DNA of 32,059 bases from Clostridia bacterium (GCA_017472575.1 JAFUPX010000019.1:1-32059); one strand, 5' to 3'; numbered from the stretch's first letter, positions 22,914 to 31,834 are shown. Notes: generated by a model not told the origin, from the letters alone. Translations and numbers: made by a program.

Positions 22914-23462
22914 TTATTTACTAAGTAATTTAAGTTCATCGGCGGCTTTTCTTACAACCGATAAAAACCAGCAGTAAAGTGCTTCACCCAGTTCCTGATA
23001 AACGGGATCACCGTCATGCGAGCAAAGCATCGCAAAGGTTTGCCCTATACGGCGGTCAATTTCACTGCCGCGCCTGTATGCCAAGTAATAAAAGGAAAAC
23101 GCGCCCGTATCGGAAGAGGTCTTATAAAGCTCCTTATCTCTTGCCTTAACGGTATCAATAAAGCTTTTCTGGGCAATTCCGCAGACAGTATCATCAGAAC
23201 AATACTGCTCAAAGCCTATTGTAGCAGTAAAAGAGAGAAGAAGTCTGCGCTGAATCATCATATCAAAGTTATTGCCTTCGTCATTCTTTGAAAACTCGTT
23301 GGCATCGGCTATAAATTTAAGCGCAACAACCTCACCGAGCTGTTTGGCATTCTGTATATCCTTATAATTTGCAGAATCGGTCTCGGAGGATATGTTTTTA
23401 TTTCTCTCAATGTCTCGCGACGGTCTGTCCCCCGCTATTTTGATATCATCATCATGATACAA
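22914..23462 (-). CDS. Conserved-looking cytoplasmic protein of unknown function
   Basis: About 182 residues, helical, with no membrane segment and no motif I recognise. It has a charged N-terminus (YHDDDIKIAGDRPSRDIERN), then long helices. I place the start at TTG 23462, since AAGGGTGA lies a few bases upstream; a GTG at 23471 is the alternative. Both overlap or abut the TSCPD gene stop (23464), so the two genes are co-translated. Function cannot be inferred beyond this neighbourhood. Confidence 0.7.
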   Translation of the reverse strand: MYHDDDIKIAGDRPSRDIERNKNISSETDSANYKDIQNAKQLGEVVALKFIADANEFSKNDEGNNFDMMIQRRLLLSFTATIGFEQYCSDDTVCGIAQKSFIDTVKARDKELYKTSSDTGAFSFYYLAYRRGSEIDRRIGQTFAMLCSHDGDPVYQELGEALYCWFLSVVRKAADELKLLSK

Positions 23463-23463
23463 T

Positions 23464-23721
23464 TTAATCACCCTTTTCGGCTTTATACATCTTAAGTGCC
23501 TCCGCAAGCTGAGCAGGACAAGAGGTGTTTTTAAAGCCGCACTTTATATTTTCTAATCTTTCTATTACATCGTCGATTTTCATACCTTCAACGAGCTGTC
23601 CGATACCCTGTAAATTACCATTACATCCGCCTTCAAAGCTGACATTCCTAACCACACCGTTTTCAATCTCAAGATTTATAGAACGGGAGCAAACACCCTT
23701 GGTTTTATATGTGTACTTCAA
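23464..23721 (-). CDS. TSCPD-domain protein (TIGR03905-like)
   Basis: An 85-residue protein resembling the C-terminal TSCPD domain of some ribonucleotide reductases. The conserved cysteines are visible in KGVCSRSI, GGCNGN, IKCGFKNTSCPAQL. The family is common in anaerobes and of unknown role; the Cys pattern suggests metal or thiol chemistry. Start is TTG 23721 with AAAGGAGAG upstream. It follows rpoD by about 47 bp with no terminator in between. Confidence 0.85.
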   Translation of the reverse strand: MKYTYKTKGVCSRSINLEIENGVVRNVSFEGGCNGNLQGIGQLVEGMKIDDVIERLENIKCGFKNTSCPAQLAEALKMYKAEKGD

Positions 23722-23768
23722 TAAAAACTCTCCTTTTAAAAATTATGCTGTTAATATTATAATTATAA

Positions 23769-24833
23769 CTACCTGTCCTTAAATTTATTACTGCGTACAG
23801 GGTGACGCAGTTTTCTGAGAGCTTTTGCTTCTATCTGGCGTATACGCTCTCTTGTTACATTAAACTTAGCGCCTACCTCTTCAAGAGTATGGCATCGGCC
23901 GTCCTGTAGACCGAAGCGAAGTCTTATAACAGACTCCTCTCTTGGGGTAAGTGTTTTAAGAACACTGTCAATATCCTCATTTGTTATGGTTTTAAGGGCA
24001 GCTTCATCGGGAGCGAGAGCGTCCTCGTCACGGATAAAGTCCATAAGGCGGGAGTCCTCCTCAGGACCTATGGGAGTTTCCATAGATACGGGTTCCTGAG
24101 CTATTCGCATAATCTCTCTTACCCTTTCAACCGGAAGCTCCATTTTCTCAGCTATAAGCTCCTCGCTCGGCTCAAAGCCGTTTTCGTGAAGAAGCTGACT
24201 TTGAACCTTTTTAAGGCGGTTTATGGTTTCAACCATATGAACGGGGATACGGATAGTTCTTGCCTGATCGGCAATAGCTCTGGTTATAGCCTGTCTTATC
24301 CACCACGTAGCATAGGTAGAAAATTTAAAGCCCTTTGTATAGTCAAACTTATCGACAGCCTTTATAAGACCGACATTTCCCTCCTGAATAAGGTCAAGGA
24401 AATACATACCTCTTCCGACATATTTCTTGGCAATACTTACAACAAGACGAAGATTCGCCTCGGTAAGGCGCTGTTTGGCATACTCGTCACCCTCGGAGAT
24501 TTTTACAGCAAGCTGAATTTCCTCATCAGAAGAAAGAAGCGGAACCCTGCCTATTTCTCTTAAATAAACCTTTACAGGGTCATCAAGAGAAATATTATCA
24601 ACAGAGATATCCTCTGTAAGGCTTTCAACATCCATTTCCTCCAGCTTAAGGTCGTCCTCACTGGGTTCGTCAAAATCAATATCCAGAGTAGGAGGCTCGG
24701 CAAAAAGCGCGTCTAAATCATCAGGAGCAGGTTCAAGGTCATCAAGAGAAGGCTCTTTTTCTTCTAAATCGTTCAAAATATCGTTCTCATTCTCCTTTTC
24801 TACTGCTTTTAAATCCTTTTTCTTTTCTGCCAT
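23769..24833 (-). CDS. rpoD: Primary sigma factor RpoD (SigA)
   Basis: A 354-residue vegetative sigma factor. The N-terminal ~80 residues are very acidic (degenerate region 1.1). Region 1.2 is [17 protein letters not shown]; region 2 includes [21 protein letters not shown], which contacts the -10 box; region 4 has the helix-turn-helix [21 protein letters not shown] for -35 recognition. It starts one base after the dnaG stop. The near-consensus TTGACA/TATAAT promoters of the window fit this factor. Confidence 0.98.
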   Translation of the reverse strand: MAEKKKDLKAVEKENENDILNDLEEKEPSLDDLEPAPDDLDALFAEPPTLDIDFDEPSEDDLKLEEMDVESLTEDISVDNISLDDPVKVYLREIGRVPLLSSDEEIQLAVKISEGDEYAKQRLTEANLRLVVSIAKKYVGRGMYFLDLIQEGNVGLIKAVDKFDYTKGFKFSTYATWWIRQAITRAIADQARTIRIPVHMVETINRLKKVQSQLLHENGFEPSEELIAEKMELPVERVREIMRIAQEPVSMETPIGPEEDSRLMDFIRDEDALAPDEAALKTITNEDIDSVLKTLTPREESVIRLRFGLQDGRCHTLEEVGAKFNVTRERIRQIEAKALRKLRHPVRSNKFKDR

Positions 24834-24834
24834 T

Positions 24835-26610
24835 TTAATTTTCCCCTTTGTTTTTAGTGTCTATAATGTTTTTAAGATTATTTGCCCAGTCTTCAACCGA
24901 CAAATCCTTACTGTTTGTATTTGTTTTCAGCATTTCCTCTTCTAATATTACCTTAATACAATCTTTTAATACAATTTTTGGATTTTCTCCCGCTTTATCA
25001 CCGTTTTGCAAAGCCACTAAGTAGCCTAACTCTGCCGGCAGGAGCCTGTCCGAAAAATACGAAATATCAATACCCTTGCCCGACCTTATTGTATCAGACA
25101 GCAACTGATAAATGCGGCGGTTAAGCGCAGTAACCATTTTTTCAGGAGGAAGCGCGGTATAAGCCTCTTCAAAAAAGTCCGGATGTCTTAAAAGAATAGC
25201 TATTAAAGTTTCCTCCGCAGCGGTGGCCTTTGGAGAATTACGCCTTTCAGGATTAATATCGTCCCTTGAGTATCGGGGAGTTATAACCTCGCTGATTTCT
25301 TTTTTTTGCTTCTGCCGCGCTTTTGTTTTTCTGAGCTCCTCAACCTTACTGGTTATAGCAAGCCTTGTTATACCGTATTTCTCGCTTAATTTTCCTATAT
25401 ACAAATCACGCGCTAGAACATCATCGGTATCAGCAATAATCGCAACTGCTTTATTAATATATTCAAGCTTTGAGTTTTCATTCTGAGTATCAATACCCTT
25501 TGCTGCGGTAAGCAGCTTATAATCAACTATATTAACCGCCTTTTCAAGTAAGCCTTTAAACTTTTCAGGACTGTTCTTTCTTAAAAATTCGTCAGGGTCC
25601 TTGCCCTCAGGCAATACCAGTACTTTTACGCTTAGTCCCGAATTTTTAAGCAGCTCGGAGGCTCTCGCAACAGCCTTTTGTCCGGCGGCGTCAGCATCCA
25701 GAGTGAGAACTATTTCCTTTGAGTACCTGCTTATAAGATTTACCTGTTCTTTTGTAAATGAGGTTCCTAAAGCGGCAACAGTATTAGGGAAGCCTGCCTG
25801 ATGAAGAGCAATAACGTCCATATTTCCTTCTACAAGAATAATCTGCTCACTGCAATGATTTTTCGCATAATTCATTGCAAAAAGGTTTTCGCTTTTTTTA
25901 TAAACCGGAGTATCGGAAGTATTGACATACTTTCCGCCTTTTTTTTCATCCTCCGGAAGTGCTCTTCCGCTAAAGCCGATAATATTTCCTCTTATATTTA
26001 TTATCGGGAACATATAACGCTTGCGAAATCTGTCATAATAAGTTCCCTTAGAGCTTTTTCCTATAACATTTGCCGCAAGCATATCGCCTATTGAAAAACC
26101 CTTTGCTTTTAAATGCTTTATAAGGTTGTCCCAACCATCCGGCGCACAGCCAAGACCGAAATGCTTTATCGTTTTAAGAGACAGCCCTCTGCGTGTAAAA
26201 TAATCAAGACCCCATTTCCCCTCGGGCGTCATCATATACGAATGATAAAACCTTGCGGTTTCCTTATTTATCTCATAAATGGTATTTTTAAGTTTTTGCA
26301 TGGAGTTGTCGTAATTATCCTCCACAATAGAAATACCTGATTTTTCTGCCAAAAGCTTCACAGACTCTATATAATCAAGATTTTCAATTAAACCCGTAAA
26401 GGTAAATATGTCTCCTCCCACTCCGCAACCGAAGCAGTAAAAAGAGCCATTTTCGGGATAAACTGTAAAAGAAGGAGTTTTCTCACTATGGAAAGGACAA
26501 AGTCCTACAAGATTTTTACCTCTGCGCTTTAAATTCACATAAGGAGAAATAACATTTTCTATATCGTTTCTGTATTTAATTTCACTGATAACCTGCTCAG
26601 GTATAGCCAT
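24835..26610 (-). CDS. dnaG: DNA primase DnaG
   Basis: A 591-residue primase. The CHC2 zinc finger uses Cys38, His41, Cys59 and Cys62 ([19 protein letters not shown]). The TOPRIM core shows [17 protein letters not shown] and [10 protein letters not shown]. The C-terminal helicase-binding region begins after a basic linker near residue 425. It lies directly before rpoD, the standard macromolecular-synthesis order, and 17 bp after dgt. Confidence 0.98.
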   Translation of the reverse strand: MAIPEQVISEIKYRNDIENVISPYVNLKRRGKNLVGLCPFHSEKTPSFTVYPENGSFYCFGCGVGGDIFTFTGLIENLDYIESVKLLAEKSGISIVEDNYDNSMQKLKNTIYEINKETARFYHSYMMTPEGKWGLDYFTRRGLSLKTIKHFGLGCAPDGWDNLIKHLKAKGFSIGDMLAANVIGKSSKGTYYDRFRKRYMFPIINIRGNIIGFSGRALPEDEKKGGKYVNTSDTPVYKKSENLFAMNYAKNHCSEQIILVEGNMDVIALHQAGFPNTVAALGTSFTKEQVNLISRYSKEIVLTLDADAAGQKAVARASELLKNSGLSVKVLVLPEGKDPDEFLRKNSPEKFKGLLEKAVNIVDYKLLTAAKGIDTQNENSKLEYINKAVAIIADTDDVLARDLYIGKLSEKYGITRLAITSKVEELRKTKARQKQKKEISEVITPRYSRDDINPERRNSPKATAAEETLIAILLRHPDFFEEAYTALPPEKMVTALNRRIYQLLSDTIRSGKGIDISYFSDRLLPAELGYLVALQNGDKAGENPKIVLKDCIKVILEEEMLKTNTNSKDLSVEDWANNLKNIIDTKNKGEN

Positions 26611-26627
26611 TTCTCCTCAACTCCTTT

Positions 26628-27626
26628 TTAAATATTCCACGCTTTAGGTATATATATATTGGAATAAACAGTGATAGCGTAATGGTCGGTCATTCCGGCA
26701 ATATAGTCCGCTACTGCTCTTTCCGCACCCTCTTTTATATATACATCCTTATATTCGCCTGACATTTTTTCCGGATTTTTAAGAAAATAATTAAAAAGAC
26801 CCTCAGCAATTCCTAAAACCTTGCTTTCCTCCGCCTTTGCAACGGGGTTTCTGTATACATATTCAAACAGAAATTCGTGAAGCAAAAGATAATATTTTTC
26901 AATATCAGAGTCCATTTTTATATCCTCGCCACTGTTTAAAACAACAGATTTAACCAGCGTGTCAATTCTTTCACTTTTAGAATTTCCTAATTTTTCGGAA
27001 ATTTCTTTAGGTATGGCATCAGCCGATAAAACACCTGCTCTTACAGCGTCGTCAATATCGTGGTTAATATAAGCAATTCTGTCCGAAAGGCGGACTACTC
27101 TGCCTTCAAGACAATCCGACCAGTCGCCCTTGGTGTGATGGAGGATACCGTCCAGCACTTCATAGGTTAAATTAAGACCCTTTCCGTTTTTTTCTAATCT
27201 TTCACATACACGCACGCTTTGCTCATAATGTGTAAATCCAAAACTGCACAAATCGTTAAGCGCGCGCTCTCCCGCGTGACCGAAAGGTGTATGCCCCAAA
27301 TCGTGACCTAAGGCTATAGCCTCGGTTAAATCCTCATTAAGCCTTAATGCTCTTGCAATAGTTCGAGCTATCTGAGTAACCTCAAGAGTGTGGGTAAGTC
27401 TGGTACGGTAATGGTCAGACTCAGGGGATAAAAAAACCTGAGTTTTATGCTTTAAACGGCGAAACGCTTTACTGTGGATAATACGGTCCCTATCCCTTTG
27501 AAAACAGGTTCTCAGCTCACATGGTTCTTCTTTAACGGCTCTTCCTTTTGAATTACAGCACAAAACCGCATAATCAGATAAAATCTGTTTTTCATTCATT
27601 TCGGTAAATTCTCTGATACTCGGCAA
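26628..27626 (-). CDS. dgt: Deoxyguanosinetriphosphate triphosphohydrolase-like protein
   Basis: A 332-residue HD-domain dNTPase. The ligands are in [13 protein letters not shown] and [17 protein letters not shown], with a later Asp in HDIDDA. The family removes triphosphate from dNTPs and is often found upstream of dnaG in Clostridia. I choose TTG 27626 because AGAGGTG lies six bases upstream; the longer GTG start at 27635 falls inside that SD. Confidence 0.93.
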   Translation of the reverse strand: MPSIREFTEMNEKQILSDYAVLCCNSKGRAVKEEPCELRTCFQRDRDRIIHSKAFRRLKHKTQVFLSPESDHYRTRLTHTLEVTQIARTIARALRLNEDLTEAIALGHDLGHTPFGHAGERALNDLCSFGFTHYEQSVRVCERLEKNGKGLNLTYEVLDGILHHTKGDWSDCLEGRVVRLSDRIAYINHDIDDAVRAGVLSADAIPKEISEKLGNSKSERIDTLVKSVVLNSGEDIKMDSDIEKYYLLLHEFLFEYVYRNPVAKAEESKVLGIAEGLFNYFLKNPEKMSGEYKDVYIKEGAERAVADYIAGMTDHYAITVYSNIYIPKAWNI

Positions 27627-27689
27627 GCATTTCACCTCTTTTTCTCTCTATTAATGTTATTAGTTAAAAAAATTAAAAATCCTCTTTTT

Positions 27690-28313
27690 TTATTTAATTT
27701 CTGTTAAAAAAAGTTTTTCGCCCTGTACTTGAGCCGTAATTTTACCTGAAAACACTTCGGTCAGGTTCTTTTCAAAGTCCTCGTATATTTCATTTTTTAA
27801 ATAACAAGTAATTTCAACCTCGGCAGCAAATTCTGTACCGTCAACCGATGCTCCGTAATCTTTCAGCAGATTAGTAAGCTGGGTATGATAAGAATAAGGG
27901 CACTTTATATAAATCTTTTTACAAAGCGTTTTTTGAGCTTTTACAGCAGATAAAAGCGCATCCTTAGCAGATTTTGAATATGCACGGACAAGTCCTCCCG
28001 TTCCCAAAAGCACGCCCCCGAAATACCTTGTAACAACCACTGCTACATCATTAAGACCCATTCCGTTTAGACAATCGAGAATAGGCTTTCCGGCAGTACC
28101 GTGAGGCTCACCGTCATCCGAAAATCTCGAATTTCCGTTTACGGTATAAGCATATACATTATGCCGAGCATCCCAATATTTCTTTTTTTGACTTTCAATA
28201 AACAAAAGCGCCTCTTCTTCGGTTTCGCAGTGAATACAGCGGGCTATAAATTTTGAGCGCTTTTCCGTATATTCGGCTGTTGATTCTCCGAGAATTGTAA
28301 TCAGGTTTCCCAA
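27690..28313 (-). CDS. yigZ: YigZ/IMPACT family protein
   Basis: A 207-residue protein with the IMPACT (UPF0029) N-terminal domain, seen in RFSDDGEPHGTAGKPIL and VVVTRYFGGVLLGTGGLVRAYS. A DUF1949-type ferredoxin-like domain follows. Members bind nucleic acid or ribosomes; the eukaryotic relative inhibits Gcn2 activation. TTG 28313 is chosen since GGAGG lies nine bases upstream; the frame upstream of it runs back through the rpmE terminator. Confidence 0.9.
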   Translation of the reverse strand: MGNLITILGESTAEYTEKRSKFIARCIHCETEEEALLFIESQKKKYWDARHNVYAYTVNGNSRFSDDGEPHGTAGKPILDCLNGMGLNDVAVVVTRYFGGVLLGTGGLVRAYSKSAKDALLSAVKAQKTLCKKIYIKCPYSYHTQLTNLLKDYGASVDGTEFAAEVEITCYLKNEIYEDFEKNLTEVFSGKITAQVQGEKLFLTEIK

Positions 28314-28333
28314 AGCAAAATTCCTCCAAAAAG

Positions 28334-28366
28334 AAAAATCCGTAACTGCCGCTTGGCAGTTACGGA
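28334..28366 (-). terminator. Terminator of rpmE
   Basis: A perfect 12-bp stem, TCCGTAACTGCC (28339-28350) with GGCAGTTACGGA (28355-28366), has a 4-nt loop and is followed on the minus strand by TTTTTCTTTTT. Unlike other hairpins in this window, the next gene's SD lies beyond the T-run, not within the stem. Confidence 0.9.
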
Positions 28367-28374
28367 ATAAAGGC

Positions 28375-28578
28375 TTATTTTTCCATACCGAAACGCTTTT
28401 TAAATCTGTCAACGCGTCCGCCGGTATCTACCAATTTCTGCTTACCTGTAAAAAACGGATGACATTTTGAACAAATATCCAAACGGATGTCTTTTTTAGT
28501 AGAGCGTGTTTCAAATTCCGCACCACAAGCGCACTTTACGGTTACCTTTTCATACTGCGGATGAATACCTTCCTTCAT
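28375..28578 (-). CDS. rpmE: 50S ribosomal protein L31 (zinc-binding type)
   Basis: A 67-residue L31 of the C+ type, with CACG and CSKC providing zinc ligands. [19 protein letters not shown] and [15 protein letters not shown] are typical. The second of two tandem ATG codons (28578) is chosen, seven bases after AGGGGTG. It has its own promoter and terminator. Confidence 0.95.
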   Translation of the reverse strand: MKEGIHPQYEKVTVKCACGAEFETRSTKKDIRLDICSKCHPFFTGKQKLVDTGGRVDRFKKRFGMEK

Positions 28579-28613
28579 CATTGGTCACCCCTTTCAATCT
28601 CGATAACATATGA

Positions 28614-28642
28614 ATGATACCACAAGAAAAAGAAAAATGCAA
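28614..28642 (-). promoter_or_regulatory. Probable promoter of rpmE
   Basis: On the minus strand TTGCAT (28642-28637), a 17-bp spacer and TATCAT (28619-28614), giving a short leader of about 30 nt to the rpmE ATG. Confidence 0.6.
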
Positions 28643-28653
28643 GATAAATTTTA

Positions 28654-29265
28654 TTATTTTATGATTTTTTTCAATTTTTCATATATTTCGACCGCTTTAA
28701 ACTGCATAATATACCTTTGAGAATCCTCAGCAACAGCCGCAGATTCCTCAGTTACACTATCTGTGAGTTCTGATTTTGAAGCTGCCGGAATACAAACTCC
28801 CGGAAAAACAACACACCACCAGTTTTTACCTTTTCCATCCCCTAAACGAATGATAAGCGATTTATAGGTTCCTGCGGGCAAAGAAAAATCGTCATATTCT
28901 CTTGTTTCAAAATAGCTGTCGCCTATTTCTGCTTTTGCACTGTACTCAAAACCGTTTTCCTCCAAAACCCTTAAAGCCGTTTTCTCAAACTCCGGCAAGG
29001 AATTTCGTGCGCTGTTTAAAGCTCCGTTAAGGTCTGTATTTGTATCAAAAAGCTGTGAGGTTTCAGAAAGTATAGCGTCCCTTACCTTAAGTTTAATGTT
29101 TTGGTCTGCCTCGCTGTCGGAATTTGCAATTATATGAAGTCTTAATACATTCGTCCGTAAATCCTCACAGGCGGCATCAAAATGCGAAAAAGACATCATT
29201 ACCGCGCATATAAGTCCAAATAAAACAGCAAGCTCTAATCTTTTCTTATTAGTAAATTTTTTCAA
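28654..29265 (-). CDS. spoIIR: Stage II sporulation protein R (SpoIIR)
   Basis: A 203-residue protein with an N-terminal hydrophobic segment (about 12-29) that acts as export signal, then the SpoIIR domain: LRLHIIANSDSEADQNIKLKVRDAIL and KNWWCVVFPGVC are diagnostic. In Bacillus the forespore secretes SpoIIR to activate SpoIIGA, which processes pro-sigma-E. The start is TTG 29265, with GGGAG eight bases upstream inside a hairpin arm (29270-29316). Clostridial genomes often have it near ispE, as here. No sigma-F-like promoter is obvious in the short gap. Confidence 0.93.
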   Translation of the reverse strand: MKKFTNKKRLELAVLFGLICAVMMSFSHFDAACEDLRTNVLRLHIIANSDSEADQNIKLKVRDAILSETSQLFDTNTDLNGALNSARNSLPEFEKTALRVLEENGFEYSAKAEIGDSYFETREYDDFSLPAGTYKSLIIRLGDGKGKNWWCVVFPGVCIPAASKSELTDSVTEESAAVAEDSQRYIMQFKAVEIYEKLKKIIK

Positions 29266-29268
29266 AAT

Positions 29269-29316
29269 AAAAACTCCCTTGCAATATTCTATAATGGGAA
29301 TATTGTCGGGAGTTTT
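29269..29316 (-). promoter_or_regulatory. Terminator-like hairpin containing the spoIIR SD
   Basis: The outer stem AAAACTCCC (29270-29278) pairs with GGGAGTTTT (29308-29316), and the inner stem CAATATTC (29282-29289) pairs with GAATATTG (29298-29305), with a small internal loop between. On the minus strand the 3' arm supplies GGGAG, the spoIIR SD, followed by TTTTTATTTTG, where TTG is the start. It would serve as terminator of the EamA-IspE gene and as SD mask for spoIIR. Confidence 0.75.
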
Positions 29317-29321
29317 AAATT

Positions 29322-31052
29322 TTATTCAATTTTTAAAGCTGTTTGCTTTGGAACGGTTAAATAGCACTCATTATATTTTGTAACAGCAATCTTATATGCC
29401 GCCTGTGCCTTTTGCTCATCCTCAAACAAAGCAAAAACTGTGGGACCGCTGCCCGAAAGAACCGCCGCATCTGCGCCGAGAGCTTCTAATTCTGCCTTTA
29501 AACCGCTCTGATCGCTGACTTTTTCAAAAGAATTACCCACATTATCGCATATTCTGCTGTAATCCTTTTCTTTTAGAGCAGAAACTAAATCAGGGGTATT
29601 GGGAACATCATATTCTCCGCTATCAAGCTTACCGTACATTTCTTTAGTTGAAGACTTTTTGCCGTGCTTTACAAGAAGTATGTAACAGTTTTCCAGCGGC
29701 TCACAGGCTGTTAAAATTTCACCTATACCCTGAGCTCGCTGTGTGCCTCCCTCTATAAAGAAAGGAACATCTGCACCTAATCTTTCTGCTAAAAGTATAA
29801 GTCTTTCATTTGTAAGCTCTGCTTTATAGATTTTATTAAGCGCAACAAGCACCGCTGCGGCGTCCGCACTGCCGCCGCCTAATCCTGCACATTCGGGTAT
29901 GCCTTTTTTTATGCTGATTTTAGCACCGCCCTGTATTCCGGTTTCACCGAAGAAAAGCTTAGCCGCCTTAAATGCTATATTTTCCTCCTGCGGAATATCG
30001 CATTTATCGCAATTTACTGAAATTTCTTTTTGTTTTTTTATTGTTAGCTTATCGTAAATACCTACCGACTGCATAACCGTATCAATATCGTGGTAGCCGT
30101 TTTCCCTTTTGCCTAGAATTCCGAGACCAAGATTTATCTTTGCAAACGCTTTAACGGAAACAGTATTATTATTTTTTATATTGAGAATAACAACCGCCGA
30201 AAGCACCAGCAAAATACCTAAAAATCCCACTGTATCCAAAGGCTCCTTAAAAAGGAAGGTTCCAATAAGCGTTGCCACAACCGGCTCAACCGTTGCCATA
30301 ATAGGCGCCATAGACGGCTCAACACCCTTAAGACCGTTTGTATATAAAATATACGGAAATACCGTATTTACCAAAGCCATTCCGAAAACTGTTAACAGTA
30401 GGTTTAAGGAGGAAAATGCCGCCGATACCGTTTCAAATGCATTTACAAACGGTATACAGCCTATACTTGCACATAAAAAGGTATAAAAGGTTATAGTTAA
30501 AGAAGAATAACCCTTTTTAAGCAAAATCTCTCCAAAAACGGTATACATTGCGTAGCCGAAGCCTGTAAGCAGGCCGAAGAAAAGAGCCTCTGCGCTTATC
30601 TTTTGCCCTGAGCCGAAAAGCCCCGAAACCATACAACATCCAATAAAAGCACAGACACAGGCAAATAATTTTTGCAAGGTAAGCTTTTCCTTAAACGCAA
30701 ATACTGAAATAAAAACCACAAAAAACGGTGCGGTATAAAGCAAAACAGCCGATACGGACAGGGATGTCAGCGACATTGTTTTATAATACGAAAAATTAAA
30801 TAAAACGATACTTACAATGCCTGATGCGGCAAACCACGGCAAATCCTTTATTTTAATTTTAATAAGCCTTATATCCTTTATATGGGTAATTACTCCGATT
30901 ATTACACACGAAAGCAAAGCTCGCCAAAGAACTATCTGCATTTCGCTTAAAATTCCCTCAAGGCTCCTTACAAAAACACCTGCCGTTCCCCAAAGACAGG
31001 CGGCAAGCAATATAAAGCTTACAGATAATAAACTGTTTTTTTTACTTCCCAT
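29322..31052 (-). CDS. ispE: EamA transporter - IspE kinase fusion protein
   Basis: One 576-residue frame. Residues 1-294 are a complete EamA/DMT-superfamily transporter with ten predicted helices in two repeats. Residues 299-576 are a complete IspE, which phosphorylates CDP-methylerythritol in the MEP isoprenoid pathway. IspE motifs: KAFAKINLGL (Lys305), PECAGLGGGSADAA (GHMP loop, 387-400), GADVPFF (Asp428) and VLSGSGPTVFALF. The junction is only NIKNNNTVSV. No ATG, GTG or TTG and no SD lies where a separate IspE would start. DMT proteins usually have both ends in the cytoplasm, placing the kinase inside. ATG 31052 overlaps the vanZ-like gene by 11 bp. The substrate of the transporter half is unknown. 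Confidence 0.9.
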   Translation of the reverse strand: MGSKKNSLLSVSFILLAACLWGTAGVFVRSLEGILSEMQIVLWRALLSCVIIGVITHIKDIRLIKIKIKDLPWFAASGIVSIVLFNFSYYKTMSLTSLSVSAVLLYTAPFFVVFISVFAFKEKLTLQKLFACVCAFIGCCMVSGLFGSGQKISAEALFFGLLTGFGYAMYTVFGEILLKKGYSSLTITFYTFLCASIGCIPFVNAFETVSAAFSSLNLLLTVFGMALVNTVFPYILYTNGLKGVEPSMAPIMATVEPVVATLIGTFLFKEPLDTVGFLGILLVLSAVVILNIKNNNTVSVKAFAKINLGLGILGKRENGYHDIDTVMQSVGIYDKLTIKKQKEISVNCDKCDIPQEENIAFKAAKLFFGETGIQGGAKISIKKGIPECAGLGGGSADAAAVLVALNKIYKAELTNERLILLAERLGADVPFFIEGGTQRAQGIGEILTACEPLENCYILLVKHGKKSSTKEMYGKLDSGEYDVPNTPDLVSALKEKDYSRICDNVGNSFEKVSDQSGLKAELEALGADAAVLSGSGPTVFALFEDEQKAQAAYKIAVTKYNECYLTVPKQTALKIE

Positions 31053-31755
31053 TCTTCCACACTCCGAAAGTAACCGCGGAGAGCTTTTCACTTACCGCTT
31101 TTATTCTGATTATTCCAAAAGCTGTCAATGCACCGGCGGAATTTAAAATCAAGTCATCAATATCAAAAGAGCCGGTAAGCAGTAAAAGCTGTAAAACCTC
31201 AATAGCCGCAACCGATAAAACAACCGCTCCCAAAAAAGCATACCATTTTTTCAATTTTTTGCAAAAAGCGGGAACAAAAAACGCCAGCGGCATAAAAGCA
31301 AGAAAATTGCCGAGTAAATTTGTTATAACAGCTGAAAAAGACAAATTATACAGCCTATACCCTTTAATAAAAAGCTCAATCGTAGCAAAAGGGAGCAAAT
31401 TTACATTTGTATCAAGATATTCCTTTAGTTGAGCAGGATTTGAGAATATAAACCGTATATTTCTGCCGAGACTGTCGTCAATAAGCGTGAAATCAATTAA
31501 TATCGCCGTATACAGTACAAATAAAAAAATAACGGTCTTTTTCATAATTGAGTATTTTCGCTCTGCTTTTCTTTGACGCAGACACGCCGTATAAGAGCCG
31601 AAAAAACTAAAAAAAGCCGTAAAAAAATATATCAATGATTTTTGTATATAAGAAAAATCAAAAATACCGAAAATATAGCATATCAGCAATATAAAAGAAA
31701 AAGCGCTTATTGAATACAGTATCTTATCAATATTATTAAGAAACTGTTTATTCAA
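31042..31755 (-). CDS. VanZ-family membrane protein
   Basis: A 237-residue protein with about six membrane helices. The VanZ-like core is LLPFATIELFIKGY, NLLGNFLAFMPLAFFVP and AIEVLQLLLLTGSFDIDDLILNSAGAL. VanZ itself gives low-level teicoplanin resistance, but most family members are not resistance genes and have no known role; nothing nearby suggests a van cluster. The start is TTG 31755 with GGTGA six bases before it. Its end overlaps the EamA-IspE start, so both belong to one operon. Confidence 0.87.
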   Translation of the reverse strand: MNKQFLNNIDKILYSISAFSFILLICYIFGIFDFSYIQKSLIYFFTAFFSFFGSYTACLRQRKAERKYSIMKKTVIFLFVLYTAILIDFTLIDDSLGRNIRFIFSNPAQLKEYLDTNVNLLPFATIELFIKGYRLYNLSFSAVITNLLGNFLAFMPLAFFVPAFCKKLKKWYAFLGAVVLSVAAIEVLQLLLLTGSFDIDDLILNSAGALTAFGIIRIKAVSEKLSAVTFGVWKNGK

Positions 31756-31772
31756 AAAATCACCGTATTTCT

Positions 31773-31800
31773 AAAAAAGTAGGTATGTATCCATACCTAC
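31773..31800 (-). terminator. Terminator of the ABC transporter operon
   Basis: GTAGGTATG (31779-31787) and CATACCTAC (31792-31800) form a perfect 9-bp stem with a 4-nt loop, followed on the minus strand by six T. It lies between the ABC ATPase stop and the VanZ-like gene. Confidence 0.88.
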
Positions 31801-31834
31801 TAATTTTACAATCATAATTATTATATGTCAAGTT

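Noticed and set aside
31042-31755. Glycopeptide resistance gene vanZ
   Set aside because: It is only a VanZ-fold membrane protein; no vanHAX or vanRS genes are nearby, and most family members are not linked to resistance.
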